From Paenibacillus sinopodophylli (GTDB lineage Bacteria; Bacillota; Bacilli; Paenibacillales; Paenibacillaceae): a stretch of 64,000 nucleotides of DNA. How positions within the stretch are numbered: the stretch's first letter is position 1; the number at the start of each line of letters is the position of its first letter. A program made the position numbers and the translations under genes. The DNA is taken from assembly GCF_005930355.1 (NCBI RefSeq), contig NZ_VDBO01000001.1:2029135-2093134 (forward strand), in the 5' to 3' direction. This document shows positions 18,746 to 28,679 of this stretch, one piece after another. The notes under the pieces were generated by a model. That model was not told where the DNA came from, did not search any database, and saw only the letters and a list, made by a program, of their open reading frames with translations.

Positions 18746-20008
18746 TTATTTGCGCCCAAGCTTCTTTCTCATCATATCCATAGGCTTAACAGGTTTCAAT
18801 GCTCTAATTCGGATCAATTGCAAAGGATGTTTGGCTGCTTCCAGTGCTAAACCGTCTATGTCCGTCATCTCCGTAACCGTTTGTTTGAAGAACGTTCCCT
18901 CTGGACCTACAAACTCAATTTCTTGACCAAGCTTAAAGTGGTTGCGCTGCTGAACCGTAGCAAAGCTTGTTTTCGGATCATAATCCACAACGATGCCTGC
19001 AAAGTCATAAGGGGCCGCTTTCTCCTCAGGCTCATAGATATGATCCTCTGTGCCAGGCGTGTCCAAGAAAAATCCTGTGTTTAGCGGGCGGTTCGCGGCT
19101 TTGTTAATTTCCTCAATCCATTCCTGCTTCAGCTCGAACTGCTCCGGATTCTCGAAGTACGCATCAATCGCCTGCCGGTACACATTAACAACCGTTGCGA
19201 CATAATGAATGCTTTTCATTCTGCCTTCGATTTTGAAGCTGTCCACCCCAACCTCAATTAGCTCAGGCAAATATTCGATCATGCAGAGATCCTTGGAGCC
19301 CATCGTGAACTTGTCCTCTTCATCCGAATACATAGGCATATCATCAACAAACAAATCGTATTTCCATCGGCAGGACTGACAGCATCCTCCACGATTGGAA
19401 TCACGATCAGTGAAATGGTTCGACAATACACAGCGTCCTGAGAATGAAGAGCACATTGCACCGTGTATAAAAGCTTCAATTTCAATATCGACATGTTTTT
19501 TAATTTCAGCAATATCTTTGAAGCTGGTTTCGCGGGCGAGTACGACTCGCGGCAAGCCCTCGTCCTTCCAGAACTGCACCGCTTGCCAGTTCAATGTGGA
19601 TTGCTGCGTGCTCAAATGCACCTCAAGCTTAGGAGCGACCCGCTGCGCAGTTTCAATAATGACTGGGTCCGCTGCAATAATTGCAGCTATGCCTGCATTC
19701 TCTAGAGCGCGCAAATAATCCTCTAACCCGTCTACATCCTCGTTATGTGCGTAAATATTAGTCGCCACAAATACTTTAGCACCATAGCGCTTGGCAAATT
19801 CCACGCCTTCCTTCATTTCCTCGAAGCTGAAATTATCCGCATTCGAGCGTAAGCCGTATTTCTGTCCACCAATATAAACCGCATCTGCCCCGTAATGAAT
19901 GGCGAACTTTAGTTTCTCCAGATTACCTGCAGGTGCTAGCAATTCCGGTTTATCTAGACGATTACGCTTCCCTTGGTAGCGCGGAGTCGTTTTCTCAATT
20001 GTTGTCAC
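18746..20008 (-). CDS. U32 family protein, tRNA 5-hydroxyuridine synthesis (TrhP2/YrrO-like)
   Basis: This is a member of the peptidase U32 family, 420 residues. In bacteria such proteins act with prephenate in hydroxylation of uridine 34 of tRNA; B. subtilis YrrN and YrrO are the paralogous pair. Visible motifs are KPELLAPAGNLEKLKFA near residue 20, the U32 signature with EAFIHGAMCSSFSGRC near 190, and the cysteines of NRGGCCQSCRWKY that likely bind an iron-sulfur cluster. It lies 27 bp downstream of its smaller paralogue and is the last gene of the mltG-trhP operon. Confidence 0.88.
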   Translation of the reverse strand: MTTIEKTTPRYQGKRNRLDKPELLAPAGNLEKLKFAIHYGADAVYIGGQKYGLRSNADNFSFEEMKEGVEFAKRYGAKVFVATNIYAHNEDVDGLEDYLRALENAGIAAIIAADPVIIETAQRVAPKLEVHLSTQQSTLNWQAVQFWKDEGLPRVVLARETSFKDIAEIKKHVDIEIEAFIHGAMCSSFSGRCVLSNHFTDRDSNRGGCCQSCRWKYDLFVDDMPMYSDEEDKFTMGSKDLCMIEYLPELIEVGVDSFKIEGRMKSIHYVATVVNVYRQAIDAYFENPEQFELKQEWIEEINKAANRPLNTGFFLDTPGTEDHIYEPEEKAAPYDFAGIVVDYDPKTSFATVQQRNHFKLGQEIEFVGPEGTFFKQTVTEMTDIDGLALEAAKHPLQLIRIRALKPVKPMDMMRKKLGRK

Positions 20009-20035
20009 TCTTGTGCACCTCGCTTCCCTAACAAA

Positions 20036-20968
20036 TCAATAAACCTGTTCCTTATAGAAGAATCCATAGCTCAGCTCGCGGTTCGGGTCCTGAATCTGCC
20101 CAATCGCTTCGAGCCATTCCTCGCGGAATTCATAGGCTGCCGGATCAGCCAAATAAGCATCAATTGCCTGCCTGTATGACCGAACAACGGTTTCATTGTA
20201 TGCTATCGATTTCATAATACCTTCGATTTTCAAGCTTCCAACGCCTGCTTCCATCAGCTCATGCAGGTTCTCAAGCATGCAAATATCATCAGAACTCATA
20301 ATATGCGTTCCGTTCAGGTCTTCATAGATCGGATAGCGCTCATCCTGTCGTTCTGCTTCCATCACATACAGACCGCGGTTTTTGTCTTTCTGAGGCAGAC
20401 GCCCAGGCTCGGATTGATGCTCCAAATAGTTCTCTACAAGTGAGCGCTTCGAGTGATATATATTCGTCATGCCATGTACCTGCACTTGAACCTCAAGCTC
20501 GGTTGAGGCGGTCGTCTCGACGACCTGCTCCATATTCAGCTCACGTGCCAGCACATAGCGGGTAGCCCCTCTACGACCCCAATAGTTGGCAGTGACGTAA
20601 TTGGTTGAGGTCATCTCCGCATTCCAGTGCAGTGCCATATCCGGTGCATGTGTCCTAGCGGCCATTAGTACCGCAGGATCACCGAACACGAGTGCATCGA
20701 CACCTGCCTCTGCTAACGATGCCACATACGTATGCAGCGATTCCGCTGCTTCGTTGTCCATTAAGTTGTTTAATGCCGCATAAATTTTGACGCCCTTTGG
20801 CTTAGCCAAATGTATGGCCTCTTTAATCATTTGAATATTGAATTCTCCAGCCAATCGTGTACCGTAGCGCGCTTCGCCGATGACGAAAGCATCCGCACCT
20901 GCTGCAATGAGCTTTTCAAGCTCCTCTATCGATGCGGCGGTAGCTAACAATTCGGGCTTGTACGCCAT
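20036..20968 (-). CDS. U32 family protein (TrhP1/YrrN-like)
   Basis: This is the smaller U32 paralogue, 310 residues, starting MAYKPELLATAASIEELEKL. It lacks the cysteine-rich GRCxxS-type signature of its partner: the corresponding place reads VHGMTNIYHSKRSLVENYL. It probably forms a heteromer with it, as proposed for YrrN/YrrO. Both share the C-terminal KIEG-MKSI motif and the YRQAIDAY segment. In B. subtilis an O-methyltransferase gene (yrrM) sits between mltG and yrrN; none is present here. Confidence 0.85.
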   Translation of the reverse strand: MAYKPELLATAASIEELEKLIAAGADAFVIGEARYGTRLAGEFNIQMIKEAIHLAKPKGVKIYAALNNLMDNEAAESLHTYVASLAEAGVDALVFGDPAVLMAARTHAPDMALHWNAEMTSTNYVTANYWGRRGATRYVLARELNMEQVVETTASTELEVQVQVHGMTNIYHSKRSLVENYLEHQSEPGRLPQKDKNRGLYVMEAERQDERYPIYEDLNGTHIMSSDDICMLENLHELMEAGVGSLKIEGIMKSIAYNETVVRSYRQAIDAYLADPAAYEFREEWLEAIGQIQDPNRELSYGFFYKEQVY

Positions 20969-21020
20969 GCCTGCTCCTCCTAAGCTCTAAGCGAACGCAC
21001 TTTCACATACAAGTGTCGTT

Positions 21021-22136
21021 TTACCCAGCGGTCTGATTACTCTTTTCGATATTTCTCAAATGCTCTTTGTACGTTTTCGCAAACAAATGCGATTGACTGC
21101 CGTCTTTTTTGGTCACATAAAAGAAGTATTCACTATCCTCTGGATAGAGTGCTGCCTGAATCGATGCAAGGCTAGGGCTTGCAATTGGCCCCGGCGGCAA
21201 GCCTTCTACTTTATACGTATTGTAAGGACTGTCGACGAGCAGATCCTTCTCGTATAAACGTTCTTTGGGCTTATCCAGTGAGTATTGCACGGTAGCATCG
21301 ATTTGCAGCTTCATTCCATCGGCGATACGGTTATAAATAACGCCGGCAACGAGCGCTCTTTCATTGTCGACTACAACTTCACGCTCAACTAGTGAGGCAA
21401 TCGTCAACAGATCATGGAACGTTATTTTTCTCTCGTCCAGCACATCCAGCCAGCCCTCAGGAAGCTCAGCAAGCTTTCGATCAAGCTCGGAGACCATCCG
21501 ATTAATAATGTCCTCCTCTGTGCTGTCTATCTTCATTTCATACGTTTCTGGGAAAAGGTAGCCCTCCAGACGCTCATGAAGCTTGTCACTCTCAGGAATC
21601 GAGCGAACAGCCTCTGCATCTCCCCATATTTTCTGCGTGGCTACAAGGTTAATAAACTTCTCTTTGTCTATCAGCTTCTCTGCCGCAAGCTTATCAGCAA
21701 TTTGAAGAACCGTATATCCTTCCGGTATCGTGAAACGGATCGTCTCTGCTGCAACGGTGTCACCAGCGTTCAGCTTCGCAATGATCGCATCATTATCCAT
21801 TCCTGGTGAAAGCTCATAGATGCCAGCCTGGAATCGGCCGCCCTGATCTTTCAACTTCAAATAATATTTAAAAATAAATGAGTTCTTAATCATGCCTTGC
21901 TGCTCCAGCAAGTCGGCTACCTCGTTCGCTGATGTGCCTTTCGGAACCTCCAGCCGCTGCACTTCTCCAGCTTTCGTTGGCTGCAAGCTGCTCCAGACGT
22001 ATAAGACGACACTGCCAGCACCGATAATCATAATGCCTAGTAAGCTCAAAATAACCCATAACGTAATCCGGCTGCGCTTAGGACCTTGTCGCGAATAGCG
22101 GTCTTGCTGCTCAGCCTGCTGTGATGACTTGTCCAA
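21021..22136 (-). CDS. mltG: Endolytic murein transglycosylase MltG
   Basis: MltG cleaves nascent glycan strands at the membrane and may set glycan chain length. The 371-residue protein has a cytosolic tail, one transmembrane helix (24-48), a LysM-like subdomain and the YceG domain with EGYLFPETYE (191-200) and the catalytic Glu251 in IASLVEREV. The start codon is TTG after AGGGGG. It is preceded by a terminator after the ruvX-DUF1292 group, so it probably has its own promoter in the 200-bp gap. Confidence 0.93.
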   Translation of the reverse strand: MDKSSQQAEQQDRYSRQGPKRSRITLWVILSLLGIMIIGAGSVVLYVWSSLQPTKAGEVQRLEVPKGTSANEVADLLEQQGMIKNSFIFKYYLKLKDQGGRFQAGIYELSPGMDNDAIIAKLNAGDTVAAETIRFTIPEGYTVLQIADKLAAEKLIDKEKFINLVATQKIWGDAEAVRSIPESDKLHERLEGYLFPETYEMKIDSTEEDIINRMVSELDRKLAELPEGWLDVLDERKITFHDLLTIASLVEREVVVDNERALVAGVIYNRIADGMKLQIDATVQYSLDKPKERLYEKDLLVDSPYNTYKVEGLPPGPIASPSLASIQAALYPEDSEYFFYVTKKDGSQSHLFAKTYKEHLRNIEKSNQTAG

Positions 22137-22278
22137 ACTTAGACCCCCTCATCTGTTTTCTAAATCATGTTTTCTTAGACTGCGCAGACGAAATGGCTGA
22201 TTCCGCATGATGGCGGCTCAGCTTCTGCTTCGACTTGCCTAATGGCAATGCCTATGAATAAACATCCCTATACTTGAA

Positions 22279-22305
22279 CAAAAGAGCGGTTATAAACCGC
22301 TCTCT
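22279..22305 (-). terminator. Terminator of the alaS-ireB-ruvX-DUF1292 operon
   Basis: On the minus strand AGAGCGGTTTATAACCGCTCT is followed by TTTG. It lies 30 bp after the last DUF1292 stop. Confidence 0.75.
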
Positions 22306-22334
22306 CGTTGACCTGCATATACGCATATCGATAA

Positions 22335-22646
22335 CTAAGGACGCTCATCTGTGGCAAACAACAGATCGTCATAAGCTTCCGACGCTGCTTCCCACTCTTC
22401 ATCATCCTCAATGTTCTCAAGCTGCGGTTCTCCGCCTACTTGTATGACGCGGAAGAGCTCGACATCTTCCTCACCACGCATTGGATCTGATTGGAGTGCC
22501 GCATAAATACGATCACCCAGCTGGAACTCAGCTTTAATATCATATACCTCTACGCTGCCGTCCTCTGCTTTAAGCTCAATTTCATTGCCGAAAGCGGTTC
22601 TAAGACTGTTCAGCTTCTTAGGAGCCTCATGCTCGTTGCCTGACAT
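22335..22646 (-). CDS. DUF1292 domain protein, second copy
   Basis: This is a small acidic protein of the DUF1292 (YrzB) family, 103 residues, of unknown function. It overlaps the preceding DUF1292 gene as TAATG and so is translationally coupled. It shares with its neighbour the C-terminal pattern E-x-I-E-D-D/E-E-E-W followed by a helix. It is more diverged in the first half (FGNEIELKAEDGSVEVYDI). Two adjacent copies suggest a duplication where B. subtilis has one. Confidence 0.8.
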   Translation of the reverse strand: MSGNEHEAPKKLNSLRTAFGNEIELKAEDGSVEVYDIKAEFQLGDRIYAALQSDPMRGEEDVELFRVIQVGGEPQLENIEDDEEWEAASEAYDDLLFATDERP

Positions 22647-22942
22647 TAGTTTTCTTCCTCCATCTCGCCAAGGAGCGTGTTGAACGTCTCCTCAACCATG
22701 TTCCACTCTTCTTCATCCTCGATTGTATAAAGCTTCAGGTCATCGCCTTCTTCTTCATAACGAAAAGCGTAAACCTCGTCTTCCTCTTCGTTCTCGCCTG
22801 TAAGCGGAACAACCATCATATATTTCTGATCGGAACCATCAACCTCGAATTTCATGATAACTTCGAATTCTTCCTCGTTACCTTCTTCATCCGGGATATA
22901 AATAATTTCCGGCTCTTCGTATTCCAAGTTTTCTTTTGTCAT
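22646..22942 (-). CDS. DUF1292 domain protein, first copy (YrzB-like)
   Basis: This is a small, very acidic protein of about 98 residues that belongs to DUF1292, a family found next to ruvX in Bacillota; function unknown. The ATG chosen (MTKENLEYEEPEII) has an AGGTGAGGG ribosome-binding site. A GTG four codons earlier overlaps the ruvX stop as GTGA and is an alternative. Typical features are IPDEEGNEEEFEVI near the start and TIEDEEEWNMVEETFNTLL at the end. Confidence 0.85.
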   Translation of the reverse strand: MTKENLEYEEPEIIYIPDEEGNEEEFEVIMKFEVDGSDQKYMMVVPLTGENEEEDEVYAFRYEEEGDDLKLYTIEDEEEWNMVEETFNTLLGEMEEEN

Positions 22943-22950
22943 GTTTACCC

Positions 22951-23367
22951 TCACCTTTTCGCTTTAGAATCGAGATAATTTTGCAAAATAAGCGTTGCCG
23001 CCATTTTGTCTATTACGAGCTTTCGCTTCTTTCGGCTGACGTCCGCTTCAATAAGCGTACGTTCGGCAGCTACCGTAGTCAGCCTTTCATCCCAAAGGTG
23101 AACAGGTATGTTTAATTTCTGTTTAAGCTTCTCCGCGAATTCAATGCTAATTTCCCCTCGCGGACCGATGGAACCGTTCATGTTCTTAGGCAGACCCAAT
23201 ACGATCTCGCTAACCTCATGCTCCTTAACTAATGCAGCAATTCGGTCAAGCTCGCTGCCGTCTCGCCTGCGTTCAATAACCTCGGTTCCTTGAGCGGTCC
23301 AGCGAAAGGCGTCGCTGACAGCAACACCAATCTTGCGGTCACCGTAATCCAATCCCATTAATCTCAT
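22951..23367 (-). CDS. ruvX: RuvX/YqgF family RNase H-fold nuclease
   Basis: This is an RNase H-fold protein of 138 residues, linked in other bacteria to pre-16S rRNA 5' maturation and called a putative Holliday junction resolvase. Motifs are [16 protein letters not shown] at the start, [13 protein letters not shown] in the middle and [18 protein letters not shown] near 95, with the family Asp and Glu residues present. It lies between ireB and DUF1292 genes, the standard Bacillota arrangement. Confidence 0.92.
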   Translation of the reverse strand: MRLMGLDYGDRKIGVAVSDAFRWTAQGTEVIERRRDGSELDRIAALVKEHEVSEIVLGLPKNMNGSIGPRGEISIEFAEKLKQKLNIPVHLWDERLTTVAAERTLIEADVSRKKRKLVIDKMAATLILQNYLDSKAKR

Positions 23368-23393
23368 GTCTCGCCCGGCTCCTGCCTAATGTA

Positions 23394-23654
23394 TTATTGT
23401 TTCTTGTGGCTGAGGTAAAACCGGACAAGCTCCTCAATTAATTCGTCTCGTTCTTTTTTGCGAATTAAACTCCTGGCGTTGTTATGCCGCGGAATATACG
23501 CGGGATCTCCGGACAGCAGATACCCAACGATCTGGTTAATCGGATTGTACTCTTTCTCAAGAAGCGCTTCATGCACAGATAGCAGAATGTCTTGAGAAGA
23601 TTCAACCCCCTCCGCCGTCACGTTAAATTTCATTGTTTGGTCCATGGAACTCAT
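23394..23654 (-). CDS. IreB family regulatory phosphoprotein (YrzL-like)
   Basis: This is a small protein of 86 residues, similar to IreB, a substrate of the PASTA kinase IreK in Enterococcus, and to B. subtilis YrzL. The strongly conserved block [20 protein letters not shown] is followed by [20 protein letters not shown]. The ATG with GAGGTG upstream ([11 protein letters not shown]) is chosen over an ATG eleven codons earlier. It lies 50 bp downstream of alaS in the usual order alaS-ireB-ruvX-DUF1292. Confidence 0.92.
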   Translation of the reverse strand: MSSMDQTMKFNVTAEGVESSQDILLSVHEALLEKEYNPINQIVGYLLSGDPAYIPRHNNARSLIRKKERDELIEELVRFYLSHKKQ

Positions 23655-23704
23655 CGCCAGCACCTCGCTTTCCATACCGCTTTTCAATGAGATATTCTTC
23701 TATA

Positions 23705-26338
23705 TCATATCACATTTGTTTGACTCAGAACCAGTTCTTCCGCAAGTTTCAAAGCTTCATCCAGCTTTGATGTATCTTTTCCGCCTGCTTGCGCCATATC
23801 CGGGCGTCCGCCGCCGCTTCCACCGCAATGAACAGCAGCCTCTTTTACAATTTTCCCTGCATGGAAACCTTTTTTGACCAAGTCTGCAGAAACCGCAGCC
23901 GCAAGGTTAACCTTATCATCGGCAATTGCGCCGAGCACGATTACGCTTGATTCCAGCTTCAGCTTCAGCTCATCTACGATTCCGCGAAGTGCATCCATCG
24001 TAGGTGCATTAACCTTAGCGCACAGAACGGTGATGCCGTCGACGGTTTTGGCACTTTGTTCAAGGGAACCCGCTTCAATACGGCTGAGCTTAGCCTGAAG
24101 CGATTCGTTATCGCGAGACAGCTCCTTCACTTGACCGAACAATGCTTCAATCCGTTTTGGCACATCATTCGTATTCGATTTGAGCAGTCCTGCAGATTGT
24201 TTCAGCAGTTCAAGCTGACTCTCCAAGTAGTTATACGCATGCTTGCCTGTAACGGCTTCAATTCTTCGAACACCTGAACCGATACCGCTCTCGCTTAGCA
24301 GCTTGAACAGACCGATCTGCGAAGTATTTCCAACGTGACAGCCTCCGCAAAGCTCTAGACTATAGCTGCCGACTTGAACCACACGCACCTCATCGCCATA
24401 TTTCTCTCCGAATAGCGCCATTGCGCCCATAGCTTTCGCTTCATTCAAAGATTTAATATCAATAGAAACTGACGTGCCGATCCAAATCTGCTCATTCACG
24501 CGGCGTTCAATTTCAACAAGCTCCTCAGCTGTAATGCTGCCGAAATGAGAGAAATCGAATCGGAGCCTTTCAGCCTCCACCAATGAGCCTGCTTGGTTAA
24601 CATGATCACCCAGTACTTCTTTGAGTGCTTTGTGAAGCAAATGTGTTGCTGTATGGTTCTTAATGACATCATCACGAACGACTCTCGTCACAGTTGCCAG
24701 TGCCGATTGTCCGCTCCGAGCAGTGCCTTCGACAACGACAGCATGATGTACGCTTTGCCCATGAGGCGCCTTCGTAACATCGATAATCTCCAGCGTGTAG
24801 CCATCGCCCTTGATTGTTCCTTTATCTCCGATTTGTCCGCCGCTCTCCGCATAGAACGGGGTGCGGTCTAGAATGACGAGCACCTTGCTGCCTTCTGCCG
24901 CGCTTTCGACTAACAAATCATCTTGAACAATTGCGATGATTTTGGATTCAGATACCAATTCATTATAGCCAACAAACTCGCTTTTAATCGTAAATTCGCC
25001 AAGCGGGCCGCCTTGTACTTTCATGCTGCCAGTGTCTTGACGGGCTGCACGCGCACGCACGCGCTGTGCTTCCATTGCCGCGTCGAACCCGCCGCGGTCA
25101 ACTGTCATACCGTTCTCAGACGCAAAGTCTTCCGTCAAATCGAATGGGAAACCATACGTGTCATATAGACGGAAAGCATCATCACCGTTAATCTCTTTAT
25201 TGCCGGCTTTTGCAGCCGCGTCTACCAAGTCAGAGAGCATGGCCAGTCCATCAGACAATGTCTCATGGAAGCGCTCCTCCTCCGTACGGATAACACGCTC
25301 GATAAACTCGCGTTTCTCCACAACCTCCGGATAATATACGCCCATAACTTCGCCTACGATGGCAGTAAGCTCATACAGGAAAGGACGGTCAATGCCTATC
25401 GTTTTTCCGTAGCGGACAGCACGGCGGAGCAAACGGCGGATAATATAGCCGCGACCCTCATTGGAAGGCATAACGCCATCACCTACCGCGAATGCAACCG
25501 TACGGATATGGTCAGCGATTACTTTAAGAGCAATATCATGCTCCTCGTTCACTTTATAAGTTACTTTGGCAAGAGCGCAGGTGCGGTCAATAATCGGACG
25601 GAACAAATCGGTGTCGAAGTTAGAATCCACGTCCTGTAGAATGGAAGCGAAACGCTCAAGTCCTGCACCTGTATCGATGTTCTTGATTGGAAGCGGCGTA
25701 TAGCTGCCATCCTTGTTATGGTTGAATTGCGAGAATACGACGTTCCATACTTCAAGGAAACGCTCATTCTCCCCGCCAGGCCAGCATTCCGGGTCAGATA
25801 GGTCACCGTACTTGTCACCGCGGTCATAGAAAATCTCAGTACAAGGTCCACATGGACCCTCGCCGATATCCCAGAAGTTTTCTTCCAGCTTGTAGATGCG
25901 TTCTTCAGGAAGTCCGATCTTTTTGTTCCAGAATGCAAAGGCTTCCTCATCCTCTGGATATACAGTAACGGATAAGCGGTTCGGATCGAAGCCAATCCAC
26001 TTCGGCTCAGTTAGAAATTCCCATGCCCAAGTGATGGCATCCTCCTTGAAATAATCGCCGATCGAGAAATTGCCCAGCATCTCAAAAAATGTATGGTGTC
26101 TGCGCGTTTTGCCAACATTCTCGATATCGTTCGTACGGATACATTTCTGCGAGTTGGTAATTCGCGGATTCTCTGGTACGATACGGCCGTCGAAATAAGC
26201 TTTGAGCGGCGCCATTCCGGCATTAATCCAAAGCAGGGATGGATCGTTATGCGGGACAAGCGATGCGCTTGGTTCGATTTTATGACCTTTGCTCTCGAAA
26301 AAAGCGAGCCATTTGGAACGGATTTCACTAGCTTTCAT
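23705..26338 (-). CDS. alaS: Alanyl-tRNA synthetase AlaS
   Basis: This class II synthetase charges tRNA-Ala. It has 877 residues from the ATG that follows AAAAGGGGG; the frame is open 11 codons further but lacks support. Class II motif 1 lies in the first 100 residues ([19 protein letters not shown]). The editing domain carries [11 protein letters not shown] and C-x3-H in [10 protein letters not shown], and the C-Ala domain ends with a Gly-rich [16 protein letters not shown] segment. Expression is controlled by the T-box leader upstream. Confidence 0.98.
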   Translation of the reverse strand: MKASEIRSKWLAFFESKGHKIEPSASLVPHNDPSLLWINAGMAPLKAYFDGRIVPENPRITNSQKCIRTNDIENVGKTRRHHTFFEMLGNFSIGDYFKEDAITWAWEFLTEPKWIGFDPNRLSVTVYPEDEEAFAFWNKKIGLPEERIYKLEENFWDIGEGPCGPCTEIFYDRGDKYGDLSDPECWPGGENERFLEVWNVVFSQFNHNKDGSYTPLPIKNIDTGAGLERFASILQDVDSNFDTDLFRPIIDRTCALAKVTYKVNEEHDIALKVIADHIRTVAFAVGDGVMPSNEGRGYIIRRLLRRAVRYGKTIGIDRPFLYELTAIVGEVMGVYYPEVVEKREFIERVIRTEEERFHETLSDGLAMLSDLVDAAAKAGNKEINGDDAFRLYDTYGFPFDLTEDFASENGMTVDRGGFDAAMEAQRVRARAARQDTGSMKVQGGPLGEFTIKSEFVGYNELVSESKIIAIVQDDLLVESAAEGSKVLVILDRTPFYAESGGQIGDKGTIKGDGYTLEIIDVTKAPHGQSVHHAVVVEGTARSGQSALATVTRVVRDDVIKNHTATHLLHKALKEVLGDHVNQAGSLVEAERLRFDFSHFGSITAEELVEIERRVNEQIWIGTSVSIDIKSLNEAKAMGAMALFGEKYGDEVRVVQVGSYSLELCGGCHVGNTSQIGLFKLLSESGIGSGVRRIEAVTGKHAYNYLESQLELLKQSAGLLKSNTNDVPKRIEALFGQVKELSRDNESLQAKLSRIEAGSLEQSAKTVDGITVLCAKVNAPTMDALRGIVDELKLKLESSVIVLGAIADDKVNLAAAVSADLVKKGFHAGKIVKEAAVHCGGSGGGRPDMAQAGGKDTSKLDEALKLAEELVLSQTNVI

Positions 26339-26374
26339 AATAATAAGCCCCCTTTTCATCATTAAACACAAATA

Positions 26375-26660
26375 ACGCCCCTGTCATAGACAGGGACGAA
26401 AAAAATTCGCGGTACCACCCTGGTTATTGCACGCTTCAAGAAGCAGGAGCAATCGCCTTCATTAGACATTAACGGATCTACCCGGTGAAGTTCATTCACA
26501 CTCCGAAAAGAGCTTTCGGCCACCCTTCGTCATAAAAGCTTTCTCAACCGACGCAATGGACTGGCAGGCAGCCTTGCGAAGAAGCTTTCTCTCTGGCTAA
26601 CGGGCATTGGCTTACTTCAATTCGTCAACGTTTTATGACCTTATATTGACACTTGATTAT
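26375..26660 (-). promoter_or_regulatory. T-box riboswitch leader of alaS
   Basis: The minus-strand leader contains the T-box consensus AGGGTGGTACCGCG (about 26410-26423). It is followed by a terminator stem GTCCCTGTC/GACAGGGGC and an upstream stem I region with an AGAGAG motif. Uncharged tRNA-Ala should pair with the GGTGG-containing bulge and prevent termination. The alanine specifier codon could not be placed with certainty by eye. Confidence 0.93.
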
Positions 26661-26666
26661 TTTAAA

Positions 26667-26695
26667 ATTATAGCTAGAGCCTTACAACCTGTCAA
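26667..26695 (-). promoter_or_regulatory. Consensus sigma-A promoter for alaS
   Basis: TTGACA (26690-26695) and TATAAT (26667-26672) are separated by exactly 17 bp on the minus strand, a perfect consensus. The -35 box overlaps the stop codon region of the upstream permease gene. Confidence 0.85.
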
Positions 26696-27771
26696 ATAAT
26701 CTTTCTCCGCACGTAATAAGCAAACATATGCTGAATAATGACCTTGCACGCTGCAAATATAGGAACGGCTAGTATCATGCCAACGATTCCTGCTATTTCG
26801 CCGCCAACTAGAAGCGCAAATATAATGGACAAAGGATGCATATGCAGCGTCCTTCCCACGACTTGCGGAGATATGACATTGCCTTCAAGAATTTGGCACA
26901 GCGTATTAATGATTGCAACCAAGATGACCATTTTGATCGAGACCGTTGAAGCCATCAGCAGTGCAGGAGCCGCCCCAAAGAATGGGCCTAGATAAGGAAT
27001 GACATTCGTAATGGCGACAATACCGGCCAGCAGCAGCGCGTAGGGCATCCCAATCATCAGATAGCCGAAATAGGCAAGGACACCAACAATAATACAAACG
27101 AGAAACTGCCCTCTTATGTAGCTGCCGAGCGCCGTATCAATATCCTTCAGCAGCCTGACCGTGTTTTTGCGATGCGATTTGGGCACGTATGTAATAACGG
27201 TCCGCTCGAATACATCAAAGTCCTTCAGAATATAGAACGCTAGGAATGGAATGATGAACGCGATAAAAACGGCATTGACCATGGAGCCGATGTTATTTAC
27301 GAAGTTAAACAAGCTCTCCGTTAACTTTTTCTCAATATGAACGAGTGATTTATTAAGACCGCCGCGGATACTCTCTGGCAGAAACGAAGTATTGTTAATA
27401 TCCGTTACGATATTTTGTGCTCGCATAGACAGCTCGGGCACATGTCGATTAAGCTCCTGCACCTGATTGATGAACATGGGGATCAAATTAACGAGCAGCA
27501 CGGTAATGACCGCACAAAACACCGCATAGATGAGTAGCACAGCAATTGTTCTCGGCACCTTCCGTTCATGCAGCATGGTAACGATCGGATTTAGGACGTA
27601 CGAAATAATCATGGCGATAACAAACGGTGCGAACACCGCCTTCACAAATACGTATATGCTCACGATGAGCGGCTTGATCTGCAGCATCAGATAGATAGCC
27701 AGCAATCCAAGAATACCATAAACAAGCCATATGAACAGACGGTTCTTTGTAAAGCGCTCCACCGTCTTCAC
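26692..27771 (-). CDS. AI-2E family transporter (YrrI-like permease)
   Basis: This is a polytopic membrane protein of 359 residues with the AI-2E/PerM fold: hydrophobic segments near 15-85, around 160-180 and a C-terminal group from 205 to 345 containing NVIPYLGPFFGAAPAL. The same gene precedes alaS in B. subtilis (yrrI). The substrate is unknown. It is only moderately similar by eye to the other AI-2E protein in the window. Confidence 0.87.
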   Translation of the reverse strand: MKTVERFTKNRLFIWLVYGILGLLAIYLMLQIKPLIVSIYVFVKAVFAPFVIAMIISYVLNPIVTMLHERKVPRTIAVLLIYAVFCAVITVLLVNLIPMFINQVQELNRHVPELSMRAQNIVTDINNTSFLPESIRGGLNKSLVHIEKKLTESLFNFVNNIGSMVNAVFIAFIIPFLAFYILKDFDVFERTVITYVPKSHRKNTVRLLKDIDTALGSYIRGQFLVCIIVGVLAYFGYLMIGMPYALLLAGIVAITNVIPYLGPFFGAAPALLMASTVSIKMVILVAIINTLCQILEGNVISPQVVGRTLHMHPLSIIFALLVGGEIAGIVGMILAVPIFAACKVIIQHMFAYYVRRKII

Positions 27772-27862
27772 CCCCGAACTTTCATTTTCCAGCTAGCGCA
27801 AGACTGAGCAAGCGGAACTAATTCAGTATATGTACAAGCGCCCGAAATCATCCGCAAACAGC

Positions 27863-27889
27863 AAAAAAAGACGGTCAAAGACCGTCTCC
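27863..27889 (-). terminator. Terminator after the zinc-ribbon gene
   Basis: On the minus strand AGACGGTCTTTGACCGTCT is followed by TTTTTT. It ends the cymR-iscS-PRC-zinc ribbon unit. Confidence 0.85.
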
Positions 27890-27915
27890 ATGTAGTCATT
27901 CTATTAAGAAGCACG

Positions 27916-28113
27916 TCAGTTGACGTGAATCTGCGTCATTTCCTCTTCAAAGAACAAATCGTCAAGCGAGCTTAACGTGCCATCCTCTTCCACTTGGTAA
28001 ACCGACATTTTCTCGCCGTTAACTGTCAGTTCTATGAAGCAGCCCCAACAATAAAACTGGTGGGAACCGATCTTTCCGATATCTTTCGAATTACAATTCG
28101 GACATCTCATCAT
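27916..28113 (-). CDS. Small zinc-ribbon protein
   Basis: This 65-residue protein has two CxxC pairs: Cys4-x2-Cys7 in MRCPNCNSKD and Cys22-x2-Cys25 in FYCWGCF. It is therefore a likely zinc ribbon, followed by an acidic tail (YQVEEDGTLSSLDDLFFEEE). It begins 14 bp after the PRC-barrel gene and is the last gene of the unit. No function is known to me. It could bind nucleic acid or act as a small adaptor. Confidence 0.75.
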   Translation of the reverse strand: MMRCPNCNSKDIGKIGSHQFYCWGCFIELTVNGEKMSVYQVEEDGTLSSLDDLFFEEEMTQIHVN

Positions 28114-28126
28114 CTTTCATTTCTCC

Positions 28127-28663
28127 CTATTCTCTGAAATTGGAAGCTGCGACAGGCTCCAATTCCGCTTCACTGACAGCAGAAACGATAATCGCGTCTT
28201 CCCCGAGTAATACGCTATCCGGATCACTCGGCGCCCTCAGCCATTTGCGCCCTTCCATCAGATCCGAAACAAAACCGTCCGTAAGCTCGTAGCCTACTAT
28301 TTGTGTACCCTCTTTCGGGTAAAAATAAACATCCGACACCCGGCCAAGTTGAATTCCTTGTACCGTTACGACGGGTAAGTCCTTTAGCTTCACTAATCCG
28401 GTATAAAAGGAACGCAGCAATTGCTTCGACTTCATCCGACCGATCGCCGCTTCGCCCGTTATAATAACGGTGTCCTCGCCGCAGGATACGACGTGAGTCC
28501 ACTCGATTATTTTCACTGTCGAAACGAACCATCTGGGGCAATCAAGGATCAGTCCCTTCAACTGCCAATGCTCGTCGAACCAAGCATCCTTGACCGTACC
28601 AACAAGCCTTCCGGAATGGATCACGATGATGGGAAGTCCAATAAGCCGTTGAAGTTTAATCAC
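28127..28663 (-). CDS. PRC-barrel domain protein (YrrD-like)
   Basis: This 178-residue protein has two PRC-barrel-like halves, the first at IGLPIIVIHSGRLVGTVKDA (residues 8-27) and the second at LPVVTVQGIQLGRVSDVYF (about 97-115). A PRC-barrel protein at this locus in B. subtilis is YrrD. Its role is unknown; PRC barrels occur in RNA processing and photosynthesis proteins. The start is a GTG after GGAGGA. It follows iscS by 16 bp. Confidence 0.8.
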   Translation of the reverse strand: MIKLQRLIGLPIIVIHSGRLVGTVKDAWFDEHWQLKGLILDCPRWFVSTVKIIEWTHVVSCGEDTVIITGEAAIGRMKSKQLLRSFYTGLVKLKDLPVVTVQGIQLGRVSDVYFYPKEGTQIVGYELTDGFVSDLMEGRKWLRAPSDPDSVLLGEDAIIVSAVSEAELEPVAASNFRE

Positions 28664-28679
28664 GCTTAGCGGAGTCCTC

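Noticed and set aside
22165..22248. 27-codon basic frame (TTG start, KSKQKLSRHHAE) between mltG and the DUF1292 genes
   Set aside because: Protein-like in part, but it has only a weak ribosome-binding site and no known family, and it lies in a gap that must hold the mltG promoter. Not supported enough to list.
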